This document shows, piece by piece, positions 52,745-61,513 of a stretch of DNA of 64,000 bases (position 1 is the first letter of the stretch; every line of letters starts with the position of its first letter). The position numbers were made by a program, and so were the translations under genes. The notes under the pieces are model-generated. The model was given only the letters and a program-made list of their open reading frames with translations, had not been told where the DNA came from and did not search any database. The stretch comes from Trueperaceae bacterium. Lineage in GTDB: Bacteria > Deinococcota > Deinococci > Deinococcales > Trueperaceae. The DNA lies in contig JAMLIB010000001.1 of assembly GCA_023954415.1 (NCBI GenBank), positions 501,735 through 565,734 on the forward strand, given 5' to 3'.

Positions 52745-53820
52745 CTCTCTCTTCCGGTCTCCAAAACGGCGTCAACGATACGACGCGCGGCGCCCGCCGG
52801 GGTCCGCGCCGCCGCGGCCGCGGCCGCGGCCCGGCGCCACTCCGGGTCGAGCGCGCGCGTCCAGGCCTCTGGCAGGGCCGTGGCGATCTCGCTCTCCTCG
52901 ACGAGCGACCCGGCACCCGCGTTCGCCACCGCGCGGGCGTTATGCGACTGATGGTCCTCGGCGGCCGTCGGCAAGGGGACCATGAGCGCGGGGACGCCGT
53001 GGAAGGCCGCCTCGGAGAGCGTGCTGATCCCGGCGCGCGTGATGGCGAGGTCGGCGGCCGACCAGGCGGTGACGGCGTCGACGTACGGTCTCGAGTGGTA
53101 GGCGGGCCATGCGGCCGCGCGCGCCTCCACCTCCGGCAGCCAGCGCGGCCCCGTCGAGTGGATCACGACCGGCGCGCGGCCGGCGTTCGCGAGCTTCTCG
53201 TACGCGTCCGGAACGGCGCGGTTCAGGGCGAGCGAGCCTTGGGAGCCGCCCATCACGAGGGTGACGACGGCGGAGCCGGGCAGCCCGAGCGCGGCGCGCG
53301 CGGCGGCGCGCTCGACGCGCTCCTCCCGGACCGGGAAGGGGATGACGAGCGACTTGGCGGTCCTCACATGGGCCAGGGCCTCGGGTTGCGCGCTCACGAA
53401 GAGCCTGGCGGCGCGCGCGAACCACCGGTTGACGCGGCTCGGGAACGCGTTGCCTTCGTGCAGCACGAGTGGGACGCGCAACCGCCACGCCGCGAAGCAC
53501 CCGGGCATGGAGGCGAAGCCGCCGAAGCCGACCACTACGTCCGGGGCGAACCTCCGCGCCAGGCCCACGGCCTGCGACAGACCGGACGCGGCCTTGAGCG
53601 CCTGCCGCGGGTCGGGGCGCTGGCGGTCCCACTTGCCCGTGGCGACCCCTAAGAACTGGACCCCGGCCTCGCCGGCGAGGTGCTCCTCCATGCCCCCGAG
53701 CCCGCCGATGAGCGCCACCTCGGCCCCGCGCGCGGCGGCCTCCCTAGCGACCGCGAGGGCGGGGTAGATGTGGCCGCCCGTGCCGCCGGTGGCGAGGAGC
53801 AGGCGCTGCGGCGCGCTCAC
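52741..53820 (-). CDS. murG: UDP-GlcNAc--MurNAc-(pentapeptide) transferase
   Basis: Makes lipid II from lipid I at the inner membrane. 359 residues from GTG 53820 overlapping the ftsW stop (GTGA). LLLATGGTGGHIYPALAVA, VVVGFGGFASMPGCFAAW, LVMGGSQGSLALNRAVP and ITRAGISTLSEAAFHGVPALMVPLPTAAEDHQSHNA are the family motifs. The frame is open upstream over ftsW but that part is arginine-rich noise. Confidence 0.96.
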   Translation of the reverse strand: MSAPQRLLLATGGTGGHIYPALAVAREAAARGAEVALIGGLGGMEEHLAGEAGVQFLGVATGKWDRQRPDPRQALKAASGLSQAVGLARRFAPDVVVGFGGFASMPGCFAAWRLRVPLVLHEGNAFPSRVNRWFARAARLFVSAQPEALAHVRTAKSLVIPFPVREERVERAAARAALGLPGSAVVTLVMGGSQGSLALNRAVPDAYEKLANAGRAPVVIHSTGPRWLPEVEARAAAWPAYHSRPYVDAVTAWSAADLAITRAGISTLSEAAFHGVPALMVPLPTAAEDHQSHNARAVANAGAGSLVEESEIATALPEAWTRALDPEWRRAAAAAAAARTPAGAARRIVDAVLETGRER

Positions 53821-54926
53821 GCTCGGTGCCTCGCGGCGGGCGCCGGGGCGAACCGGCCGGGCTCCGGCCCCTCGGAAACGGCGGCGGGCGCCGGCTCGGC
53901 GAGCCGGCTCGCCGTGTGCAGGAAGCCGAAGGCGATGGCGACCGACACCTGGGAGTTGAGGCCGTAGCTGACGCCCGGGAGCGGCAGCCCCGTCACGGGG
54001 AACATGCCCGTCACCACGAGGAGGTTGAGGCCGGCCTGCCCACAGACGTACGCGGTGGCGCCGGCCGCGAGGAGCGCCGACGGGCCCGTCACGCGCCGGG
54101 CGATGCGGTAGCCGTGCCACGCCAGGAGCGCGTACATGGCCACCAGCGTCACCGAGCCGAGGAAGCCGAGGGAGTGCGCGATGGCCACGCCGATGAAGTC
54201 GGTGTCGGCCTCCGGCACGGGCACGCGGCGCCCGGTGCCGACGCCGAGGACCCCGCCGCGCCCGATGGCGTCGAGGGCCCTGAGCGCCTGGTAGGAGAGG
54301 TCCGCTGCCTGCGACTGCTGCCCCCACCGGTCGAAGTAGCCGACCATGCGCTCGCCGATGTACGTGAACTGGCTGAGGACCGTGCCGGCCAGCAGGGCAG
54401 CCGTCACGGCGGCGGTGAACAGGATGGCGAGGACGCGCGTGAGGGTGGCGCCGGCCGCGATCATGATAGCGACGGCGAGCAGGAACACGAACACGGCCGT
54501 GCTGACGTCCGGTTCGATGACGATGAGGCCGGCCGTCAGGCCGATGACGAGCATCGGTCGCCAGATCTCCCAGTTGCCGAGGTGGTTGTGGAAGAAGGCC
54601 GCCAGGTAGGCGATGACCGCCACCTTCATCAGCTCCGACGGCTGCAGGCTGACGCCGCCGACGAGGATCCACCGCTTGCTCTCGCTGCCGGCCGGCGAGA
54701 CGCCGATGAAGAGGACGAGCACGAGGAGGAAGAGGAGCGCGACGAAGGCGTAGGGCGAGAGCTTGAGCACCTGCTTCTCACGGAGGCGCGCGACGGCGAA
54801 CGTGAGGAGCAGCGCGAAGGCGAAGCGCGTGCCGTGCTCGAGGGCCGCGTCGGGCGCGGCTGCCGCCACGCCCACGACGCCGAGCAGCCCGAGCGTCACC
54901 TGGATGCTGAGCAGCAGCCTGTCCAT
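53817..54926 (-). CDS. ftsW: Septal peptidoglycan glycosyltransferase FtsW
   Basis: SEDS polymerase, 369 residues, about ten helices. GGVSLQPSELMKVAVIAYLA, IVIEPDVSTAVFVFLLAVA, ALDAIGRGGVLGVGTGRR, and ADTDFIGVAIAHSLGFLG holding the catalytic Asp. The usual Glu-Glu after that Asp (AEELGF) is His-Ser here. PVTGLPLPGVSYGLNSQVSV is the C-terminal signature. Start ATG 54926 overlaps the murD stop by one base. Confidence 0.94.
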   Translation of the reverse strand: MDRLLLSIQVTLGLLGVVGVAAAAPDAALEHGTRFAFALLLTFAVARLREKQVLKLSPYAFVALLFLLVLVLFIGVSPAGSESKRWILVGGVSLQPSELMKVAVIAYLAAFFHNHLGNWEIWRPMLVIGLTAGLIVIEPDVSTAVFVFLLAVAIMIAAGATLTRVLAILFTAAVTAALLAGTVLSQFTYIGERMVGYFDRWGQQSQAADLSYQALRALDAIGRGGVLGVGTGRRVPVPEADTDFIGVAIAHSLGFLGSVTLVAMYALLAWHGYRIARRVTGPSALLAAGATAYVCGQAGLNLLVVTGMFPVTGLPLPGVSYGLNSQVSVAIAFGFLHTASRLAEPAPAAVSEGPEPGRFAPAPAARHRA

Positions 54927-56296
54927 CAGGCGTCCGGACCGAGCGTGCCGACGCGCGCCGGAGCGCGGACGGCGCCGATGGCTTCGCGGAAGGCGGCCCC
55001 CCGGTCGACGTAGTCCTCGAACTGGTCGAACGAGGCGGCGAGCGGGGCGAGGAGGACGGTGCCCGCGCCGCCGTGATGCTCGCTCAGGTGCGCGTGCGCG
55101 GTGGTCACCGCGGCGCGCATGGCCGCGCGCCCGTCCGGCTCCGCCACGACGACGGTCGGCACGAGGTCGCCGAAGGCGGAGCGGAACTCCTCCGCGCTGG
55201 CTCCGATGAGAACGAGCAGGTCGACCTTGTCGGCCACGAGCTCGCGCAGGTCGGCGAGGCTGGCGCCCTTGCCCTGACCGCCAGCCAGCCATACCAACGG
55301 GCGCGGGCTGGAGCGCAGCGCAGCGGCGACGGCCAACGGGCGCGTCGCGATCGAGTCCTCCAAGAACCGCACGTTGCCGACCTGGCCGGCCACCGAGTAG
55401 CGCCCCGGGAGGCCGGTGAACGCGCGCAGGCCGGCCGCGATGGCCGTGGCCGGGGCGCCGACGGCGGCGCAGCTGAGCGCGACCGCCAGTGCGTTCGCCA
55501 CCTGGTGCTCGCCGAGCACGTGGAGGTCGCCGGCGCGCAGTAGGGGCTCGCCGTCCAGGACGAGCATGCCCTCCGGCGTCCGGTAGGCCGCCGCGGGCCG
55601 CTCGAGTGAGAAGCGCCTGACGTTCACGCCGGTCGCCGCGCTCGCGTCCGCCCAACGCCGCAGCACCGGGTCGTCGTCGTTGCCGACGAGGGTGGAGCGC
55701 GGGCCCAGGTTGGCGATGAGGTTGTGCTTGGCCGCGTGGTAGGCAGCAACACTGCCGTGGCGGTCGATGTGGTCCTCGCCGAGGTTGAGGAGCACGGCCA
55801 CGTCCGGCGCGAACGTGGGGCAACGCTCGAGTTGGAAGGACGACATCTCGACGACGTGGACGCGCCCGGGCCCGGCCACGGCGGCGAGCGCGGGGACGAT
55901 GTTGCCGCCGGCCACGGCGTCCAGACCGGCGGCTTTGAGCGTGTCGGCCGTCCAGCGCGTCACGCTGCCCTTGCCCGCCGTGCCGGTTATGCCTACGTAG
56001 ATGCCAGGCGTCGTGCGCCACACCCACTCGACCTCACCGATCACTTCCGTGCCCGCCGCGCGCAGGGCGTCAAGGTCGGGGTGGTCGATGGGCACCCCCG
56101 GGGCGGCGATGGCGAGGGCGAAGCCGCCGCCGTCGACCGCGGCGACGCTCCGCGCGCCCGCCTCGAGCGCCGCCGTGACGTCCTGCCCGCTCCCGCGCCT
56201 GTCGAAGAACGCCGTGGCGGTGCCGGCCGCGCGCAGACGCTTCACGACCGCGAGCCCGGAGCGCCCGAGCCCGTAGACGAGGACCTCGCCCGGCAT
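54926..56296 (-). CDS. murD: UDP-N-acetylmuramoylalanine--D-glutamate ligase
   Basis: 456 residues. VYGLGRSGLAVVKRLRAAG (UDP site), GITGTAGKGSVTRWTADTL (P-loop, with GKGS instead of the usual GKST), LLNLGEDHIDRHGSVAAYHAAK and GGQGKGASLADLRELV. Abuts mraY without a gap. Confidence 0.95.
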   Translation of the reverse strand: MPGEVLVYGLGRSGLAVVKRLRAAGTATAFFDRRGSGQDVTAALEAGARSVAAVDGGGFALAIAAPGVPIDHPDLDALRAAGTEVIGEVEWVWRTTPGIYVGITGTAGKGSVTRWTADTLKAAGLDAVAGGNIVPALAAVAGPGRVHVVEMSSFQLERCPTFAPDVAVLLNLGEDHIDRHGSVAAYHAAKHNLIANLGPRSTLVGNDDDPVLRRWADASAATGVNVRRFSLERPAAAYRTPEGMLVLDGEPLLRAGDLHVLGEHQVANALAVALSCAAVGAPATAIAAGLRAFTGLPGRYSVAGQVGNVRFLEDSIATRPLAVAAALRSSPRPLVWLAGGQGKGASLADLRELVADKVDLLVLIGASAEEFRSAFGDLVPTVVVAEPDGRAAMRAAVTTAHAHLSEHHGGAGTVLLAPLAASFDQFEDYVDRGAAFREAIGAVRAPARVGTLGPDA

Positions 56297-57214
56297 CTAA
56301 CCGGCCTGGCGGATGGCGACCGCCAGGACTACGCAGAGGGCGGTGACGAGCTGGAAGCGCGTGACGATGCGCGCGTCGCTCCAGCCGCTCAGCTCGAAGT
56401 GGTGGTGGAGGGGGCTCATGCGCAGCAGGCGCTTGCCGCCCGTCGCCTTGAAGTAGCCGACCTGCGCTACGACGGCGAGGACCTCGAGCACGGGGATGGC
56501 GGCAACGAGCGGCAGGTACCAGACGGTCCCCTGGAGGATGGCGAGCCCGGCGACGGCCGCCCCGAGCGCCTCGGAGCCGACCCCGCCCATGAAGGTCCGC
56601 GCCGGGTGGGCGTTGTACCAGAGGAAGCCGAGGAGCGCGCCGAGCAGGGCGGCGGCGAACGGGGAGGCGAGGAAGAAGACGAGCACGATGGCCGTGACGC
56701 CGGCGGCGAGGCCGTCGAGTCCGTCCGTGAAGTTGAAGGCGTTGATGCTCCCGACGATCACGAACGCGAAGGCCAGGACATCCAGCCATTCGACGCCGAA
56801 GAGCGTGGCGCCGCCGCGCACCGCCCACCAGCCGAACGCCAACGCGAGCACGCCCTGGCCGAGCAGGCGGTACCGGGCCATGAGGCCGGGGCTCTGCTCC
56901 TCGAGGCCGAGGGCCCGGCTCCGTTTGCGAGCCAGCGAGAGGGAGTCGTCGTACAGCCCGAGGAGCCCGCTGCCGAGCGTGAGGAGGACGAGGGCGAGCT
57001 CGGGCCGGATGGCGTCGCCCGCGAAGACGGCCCAGGCGCCGGCGGCGGCGAGGAGGAACGCCACCCCCGCCATGGTCGGCGTGCCGGCCTTGGCCAGGTG
57101 CGATTCCGGGCCTTGCGCGCGGATCGCCTTGCCCCAACCGAGCCGCTGCGCGACCTGCACGAAGATGCCGGTGAGCACGAGGCTGATGACGGCGGCCAAT
57201 ACGGTGGTCAGCAT
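56297..57214 (-). CDS. mraY: Phospho-MurNAc-pentapeptide translocase
   Basis: Makes lipid I; 305 residues and about ten helices. AGTPTMAGVAFL, GLYDDSLSLARKRSRALG (with the Asp pair), NAFNFTDGLDGLAAGV and MSPLHHHFELSGWSDARIVTRF. ATG 57214 overlaps the murF stop by 7 bases. Shorter than the E. coli enzyme (360). Confidence 0.95.
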   Translation of the reverse strand: MLTTVLAAVISLVLTGIFVQVAQRLGWGKAIRAQGPESHLAKAGTPTMAGVAFLLAAAGAWAVFAGDAIRPELALVLLTLGSGLLGLYDDSLSLARKRSRALGLEEQSPGLMARYRLLGQGVLALAFGWWAVRGGATLFGVEWLDVLAFAFVIVGSINAFNFTDGLDGLAAGVTAIVLVFFLASPFAAALLGALLGFLWYNAHPARTFMGGVGSEALGAAVAGLAILQGTVWYLPLVAAIPVLEVLAVVAQVGYFKATGGKRLLRMSPLHHHFELSGWSDARIVTRFQLVTALCVVLAVAIRQAG

Positions 57215-58623
57215 GACGTCCCCTCTTCGACGGTCTCGCCCGACGCGCGCCACGCGCCCGCGGACGCCCTAGCGCGCGCGGCCTCGGCGACCCGCTCCAT
57301 ACCCACGCTGCGGGAGCCCTTCACGAGCAGGGTCGCGCCGCGCGGTACCCGTTCGAGGAGCGCGCACGCCGCCGCCGCGTCCGGCACGTGGACGGCCGCT
57401 GGGTTGGTCTCCTGCAGCGCCGCGCTGGAAGGCCCGACGGCCACGACGAGGTCGAGGCCGAGCGTCGCTTCGCCCGCGCGCAAGTGGCTCTCCCTGTCCA
57501 GGCTCCCCAGCTCGCGCATGTCGCCGAGGAACGCTGCGCGTGGGGCCGGTGCGGCCCGCAACACCTCGAGGGCCTCGACGAGCGAGGCGGGGTTGGAGTT
57601 GTAGCTGTCGTCGATCAGCGTCAGGCCCTGGAGCTCGTGGCGCTCCAAGCGGCCGTGCTCGAGCTTGGCCTGCGCCATGCGCTCCCACGCCCCCTTCTGG
57701 GCGTTGCCGAGCCTCGTCGCAGTCGCGGCTGCCGCTAGCGCGTTCTGTGCCATGGCGCGCCCCGTCCAGGGGAGGGTGACGGCGCCCGTCTCGCCCGCGT
57801 CCCGCCAACGCAGCGCGGTGCGACCGCCGGGCAGCTCCTCGGCGCTCCCCACCGCGCTGGCCGCCGCGCCGGCGAACTCGGGCGGTAGGGGGGCGCCCTT
57901 GCCGACCACGTCGACCACGACCGTGGTCGCCAGCGTCGCGGCGTCCAGGTAGAGCGCGGCGGCGGCCCCGACGACCTTGACGCCGGGGGTCCGTTCGAGG
58001 AGCAGCGCCTTCTCGCGCGCCACTCCCGCCACGTCGCCCAGCGCCTGCGTGTGGCTGGCCCCGACGGTGGTCAGGAGCGCGTGGTCGGGGCGGGTGAGCT
58101 CCAGGAGCTCGGTCATCTCGCCCGGTCTGTCGATCCCGAGCTCGAGGACGAGCGGCGCGCCGCTCGCATCGGGTGGGAGGTCGGCGTCCTCCAGGGCGGC
58201 GCTCACGAGGGCGCTCGCGATGGCGTAGTGCGTGTTCATGTTGCCCGGCGTGGACCGCCCCGGGAGAGCGGCGGCCAGGAGGGCCTTGGTGCTCGTCTTG
58301 CCGGCCGAGCCCGTGATGCCGACGACCGGGCCGGCCAGGCGGTCCCTGGCGGCGCGGCCGAGGGCGAGGATGGCGGCCCTCGCGTCGTCGACGAGCAGAC
58401 CGCGCCGGTGAGGCCGGTCGGACACTATGAGCGCCGCGCCGCGCGCGACGGCGTCGTCGGCGAAGTCGATGCCGTGGCCGCTCTCGCCGGGTAAGGCGAA
58501 GAAGGCGTCGCCGGGCCGGACCCGGCGGCTGTCGAAGGCGATGCCGGTGGCGTCCGGCAGGTCCTCGACGGGCTCGACGGTGTTGAGGAGCCTCACCAAC
58601 GAGCGCACGCTCAGGAGAGTCAT
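57208..58623 (-). CDS. murF: UDP-MurNAc-tripeptide--D-alanyl-D-alanine ligase
   Basis: 471 residues from ATG 58623, which has GGAGG 7 bases upstream; GTG 58638 in the same frame is an alternative. FDSRRVRPGDAFFALPGESGHG, VVGITGSAGKTSTKALLAAAL, ELGIDRPGEMTELLELTRP and IDDSYNSNPASLVEALEVLR. It stands where murE would normally precede it; instead a 174-base spacer with a duplication and -10 boxes separates it from ftsI. Confidence 0.95.
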   Translation of the reverse strand: MTLLSVRSLVRLLNTVEPVEDLPDATGIAFDSRRVRPGDAFFALPGESGHGIDFADDAVARGAALIVSDRPHRRGLLVDDARAAILALGRAARDRLAGPVVGITGSAGKTSTKALLAAALPGRSTPGNMNTHYAIASALVSAALEDADLPPDASGAPLVLELGIDRPGEMTELLELTRPDHALLTTVGASHTQALGDVAGVAREKALLLERTPGVKVVGAAAALYLDAATLATTVVVDVVGKGAPLPPEFAGAAASAVGSAEELPGGRTALRWRDAGETGAVTLPWTGRAMAQNALAAAATATRLGNAQKGAWERMAQAKLEHGRLERHELQGLTLIDDSYNSNPASLVEALEVLRAAPAPRAAFLGDMRELGSLDRESHLRAGEATLGLDLVVAVGPSSAALQETNPAAVHVPDAAAACALLERVPRGATLLVKGSRSVGMERVAEAARARASAGAWRASGETVEEGTSC

Positions 58624-58647
58624 GACACCAACCTCCACATGTTGACT

Positions 58648-58653
58648 ATCTTA
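58648..58653 (-). promoter_or_regulatory. Candidate promoter between ftsI and murF
   Basis: TAAGAT on the minus strand, with a second box TATGAT 4 bases upstream (58657-58662). TAAGAT ends 7 bases before an ATG at 58640 that opens a six-codon frame (MWRLVS) whose TGA overlaps the murF ATG. Confidence 0.45.
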
Positions 58654-58677
58654 CACATCATACTGGCATGCCGCATC

Positions 58678-58819
58678 GAGTTGGTCGCCGCGCTGGCCGG
58701 GTGCGTGATCGCATGCCGCGCTCAGCGGACTTGAGCGACCGCCAGCGAGTTGGTCGCCGCGCTGGCCGCTGGCCGGGTGCGTGATCGCATGCCGCGCTCA
58801 GCGGACTTGAGCGACCGCC
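58678..58819. repeat. Tandem duplication of the ftsI 3' end
   Basis: 58678-58743 (66 bases) and 58747-58819 (73 bases) are the same sequence except for an extra GCTGGCC in the second copy. The unit contains the ftsI stop codon and its last seven codons; the first copy is a non-coding echo in the spacer. Confidence 0.9.
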
Positions 58820-60285
58820 TCGGCCACCGGCGCCACGCCCCAGTGCGCCACGACCTCGCTCCCGATGGCCCTGAAGATGGGGGCGGCGACGTAAGTGCTG
58901 GTGCTGTCGCCCTGCGGCTTCATCAGCATGACGACGACCACGACCTTCGGCTTCTCCACGGAGAACATCCCGGCGAAGGTGAGGGCGTAGTCGTCCGGAG
59001 GGTAGGTGCCCGCCACGGGGTCGTACACGTCGGCCGTGCCCGTCTTGCCGCCCACGCTCATGCCGGGGATGCGCGACTGGCGCAGGCCGCCCGTGTCCAT
59101 GACGTGGGAGAGCATGCTCCTGATGGCCTGAGCGATCTCGGGCGCCAGCACGCGGTGCGGGGCAGGCAGGGTCTCGCCCTCCACGACCGTCGGCGGTACG
59201 TAGACGCCGTCGTTGGCGAAGACGGAGTAGGCGGCCGCGATCTGCAGCGGCGTCACCGATAGGTTCTGCCCGATGCTGTTGGACGCCTGGTCCTGCGGCA
59301 CCCACGTCGCCCAGTCGTTGAGGATGCCGCTGCGGCTGCTGGCGCTCGCCTGGTCGACGCCGTGGCCGAGGCCGAAGCGCCACATCCAGTCGTGCAGCTG
59401 CGCCGGCTGGAAACGTGAGCCGAGCGCGATCATGGCGGAGTTGCTCGAGTAGGCGAGCACGTCGGGCACGCTCAGGAGGGGGTCGTGGCGCGCCACGTCC
59501 CTGAACGTCTTCGTGCCGACGCGCAGCGTCATCGGCGCGTCGACGAGCTCGTTGGGGGAGAGCAGGCCGTCTTGCAGGAGGCCGGCCACGACGAGCGGCT
59601 TGATGACGGAGCCCGGCTCGTACACCTGCTGGAACGGGCGGTTCAGCATCTGGCCGCGGCTCGCGCTCTGCCAGGCGTTCGGGTCGTAGCTCGGGTAGCT
59701 GGCGGACGCGAGCACCCGGCCGGTGCCGACTTCCAGGATGATGGCCGCCCCGCTCTCCGCGGAGTGCTCGAGCGCCGCCGCTGCCAGGTGGCTCTCCGTG
59801 GCGGCCTGCAGCACGGGGTCGAGCGTCAGGGTGACGTCCTGGCCGCTCGCCAAGGTGCGATCGAGCGTGTACTCCACTCCCTCGAGCCCGTAGCGGCCGT
59901 CCGGCTGGAGCGCGCCGGTGAAGCCGAGGAGGGGGGCGGCGAGGCCGCCGAGTGGGTAGTGCCGGTCGCCCGCCGCCCCCTCGGCCAGTACCGTGCCGTC
60001 CGAGGCGAGCACGCGGCCGCGCACGACCTGTTCGACGGGCATGGCGGGGAGGTCGGTGAAACCCCGCTGCTGGAGCGTGAAGCCCGCGAGCGCGACGAGG
60101 AGCGGCAGAACGGTGGCCGGGACGAGGAGCCACGAGCGCTTGAGGCGGATGGAGGCGGGCTCGACCTGCTCCACGCGCTTCGTACCGCCGCGCGCTGCGG
60201 CCTCGGGGGCTTGCGCCCTGACGCGCGTCGCCGCGCCGCGGCGGAACGGCTTGGCGCCGGCGTTGCTCGGGGTGATCAGCGCCAT
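58798..60285 (-). CDS. ftsI: Septal penicillin-binding protein (FtsI/PBP3, class B)
   Basis: Transpeptidase partner of FtsW, 495 residues. Cytoplasmic basic N-terminus, one membrane helix at 51-70, pedestal domain, transpeptidase with Ser226-x-x-Lys229 (EPGSVIKP), Ser280-Ser-Asn282 and Lys414-Thr-Gly (GGKTGTADV). No PASTA repeats. ATG 60285 overlaps ftsL by 10 bases. Its last codons and stop are duplicated downstream. Confidence 0.95.
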   Translation of the reverse strand: MALITPSNAGAKPFRRGAATRVRAQAPEAAARGGTKRVEQVEPASIRLKRSWLLVPATVLPLLVALAGFTLQQRGFTDLPAMPVEQVVRGRVLASDGTVLAEGAAGDRHYPLGGLAAPLLGFTGALQPDGRYGLEGVEYTLDRTLASGQDVTLTLDPVLQAATESHLAAAALEHSAESGAAIILEVGTGRVLASASYPSYDPNAWQSASRGQMLNRPFQQVYEPGSVIKPLVVAGLLQDGLLSPNELVDAPMTLRVGTKTFRDVARHDPLLSVPDVLAYSSNSAMIALGSRFQPAQLHDWMWRFGLGHGVDQASASSRSGILNDWATWVPQDQASNSIGQNLSVTPLQIAAAYSVFANDGVYVPPTVVEGETLPAPHRVLAPEIAQAIRSMLSHVMDTGGLRQSRIPGMSVGGKTGTADVYDPVAGTYPPDDYALTFAGMFSVEKPKVVVVVMLMKPQGDSTSTYVAAPIFRAIGSEVVAHWGVAPVAEAVAQVR

Positions 60286-60608
60286 ACCGTGCGCACCTCC
60301 AGGCTCGGCCCCTCCACGGGTGGAACGTCGACGCTGCCCGCGGCCGCGGCGACCGCTATGCCGCCCTCCGGCACGGGCACGAAGCCCGCCGCCCTGGCCC
60401 ACGCCGCCACCGCTTGCGGCGCCGTGACGGTGCCAGCCACCAGGCGTGCCCGGGCCACCGAGGCGCTCAGCTCTTCCTTGCGGTCCATCAGGTCGAGCTG
60501 GTGGCGCAACAAGCCTTGGTTGGACGCGCCCATGACGGCGAGGACGAGGAGCAGGACGAGGTAGGCCGGCAAGGCGATCCGGAACGGAGCCGGTAGTGGG
60601 ACGTTCAC
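60276..60608 (-). CDS. ftsL: FtsL-like division protein
   Basis: 110 residues with one membrane helix (IALPAYLVLLLVLAVMGASN) and a short coiled-coil-prone stretch (LLRHQLDLMDRKEELSASVARARLV). Sequence identity in this family is low; the call rests on size, topology and position between rsmH and ftsI, overlapping both. It would bridge FtsQ to FtsW-FtsI. Confidence 0.75.
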   Translation of the reverse strand: MNVPLPAPFRIALPAYLVLLLVLAVMGASNQGLLRHQLDLMDRKEELSASVARARLVAGTVTAPQAVAAWARAAGFVPVPEGGIAVAAAAGSVDVPPVEGPSLEVRTVWR

Positions 60609-61513
60609 TGGTTGACCCTTTCACCCGCTCGGAGCTTGGCGCTGCGTGCTCTCGGGTTGGTCTCGATCTCTTCCGGCGTCGCCTCGAGGGGGCGCTTGGT
60701 CAGCGCGCTCATGCGGGGCGAGTCCTTCAGGAACTGCTTCACGATGCGGTCCTCGAGCGAGTGGTACGCGAGCACCACGAGCCGCCCGCCCGGAGCGAGT
60801 AGGCGGGCCGCCGCCTCGAGGCCCTCCTGCAAGGCGCCCAGTTCGTCGTTCACGTGGATGCGTAGCGCCTGGAACGTGCGGCGCGCCGGATGCTCGCGCC
60901 GAGGGCCTGGCGGGTACGCGGAGCTCACCACCTCGGCGAGGCGACCCGTCGTCTGGATGCGTCCGCCCTCACGCGCCTCGACGATGCGCCTGGCGACGCG
61001 GCGGCTGTGGCGCTCCTCGCCGTACCGGAAGATGATGGCGGCGAGGTCCTCGAGGGAGTAGTCGTTCACGACGTCCTCCGCGCTCTCGCCCGTCGCGGAC
61101 ATCCGCATGTCGAGCGGGCCGTCGTGGCGGAAGGCGAAGCCGCGCCCCCCCTCGTCGAGCTGCATGGAGGAGACGCCGAGGTCGAGCAGGACGCCCGCGA
61201 TGCCCCTGGCGTTGCCGAGCTCGGCAGCCGTGAGGCTCTCGACGTCCCTGAAGTTCCCGGCCACGAACCGGAGCTCGCCGGGCAGACCGGCGCGCCGCAG
61301 CGCGGCGACGTGACCGGCCGCGGCCGGGTCCTGGTCGATGGCGAGCACGTTGGCGCCGCGCTCCAGGAGCAACCGCGTATGCCCGCCGGCGCCGAAGGTG
61401 CCGTCCACGTACCAGGCGCCCGGGTGCACGGCGAGGGCCGCGAGCGTCTCCGCCGCCATGACGCTCACGTGCGGCGCGGGAGTGAGGGTGGGGGAGGCCT
61501 CCGTCAGGCTCAT
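60605..61513 (-). CDS. rsmH: 16S rRNA (cytosine1402-N4)-methyltransferase
   Basis: 302 residues. HVSVMAAETLAALAV, YVDGTFGAGGHTRLLLERG (SAM site), GVLLDLGVSSMQLDEGGRGFAFRHDGPLDMRM and VLAYHSLEDRIVKQFL are family signatures. Starts at ATG 61513 overlapping the mraZ stop (ATGA). Confidence 0.97.
   Translation of the reverse strand: MSLTEASPTLTPAPHVSVMAAETLAALAVHPGAWYVDGTFGAGGHTRLLLERGANVLAIDQDPAAAGHVAALRRAGLPGELRFVAGNFRDVESLTAAELGNARGIAGVLLDLGVSSMQLDEGGRGFAFRHDGPLDMRMSATGESAEDVVNDYSLEDLAAIIFRYGEERHSRRVARRIVEAREGGRIQTTGRLAEVVSSAYPPGPRREHPARRTFQALRIHVNDELGALQEGLEAAARLLAPGGRLVVLAYHSLEDRIVKQFLKDSPRMSALTKRPLEATPEEIETNPRARSAKLRAGERVNQ

Noticed and set aside
54927..56027. Upstream extension of the ftsW frame (and of the murG frame at 53821-54672)
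   Set aside because: The extensions run over murD or ftsW in another frame, are arginine-rich and lack motifs; the overlapping TGATG and GTGA starts give normal family lengths.
55724..57604. Long open frame (over 600 codons) on the plus strand across murD-mraY-murF
   Set aside because: Composition is Arg/Gly/Ala/Asp/Glu/Val-rich without recognisable motifs. It is the antisense shadow of high-GC genes with strong third-position bias. The same holds for the long plus-strand frame at 15972-17690 over miaB and the minus-strand frame at 284-1390 over rho.
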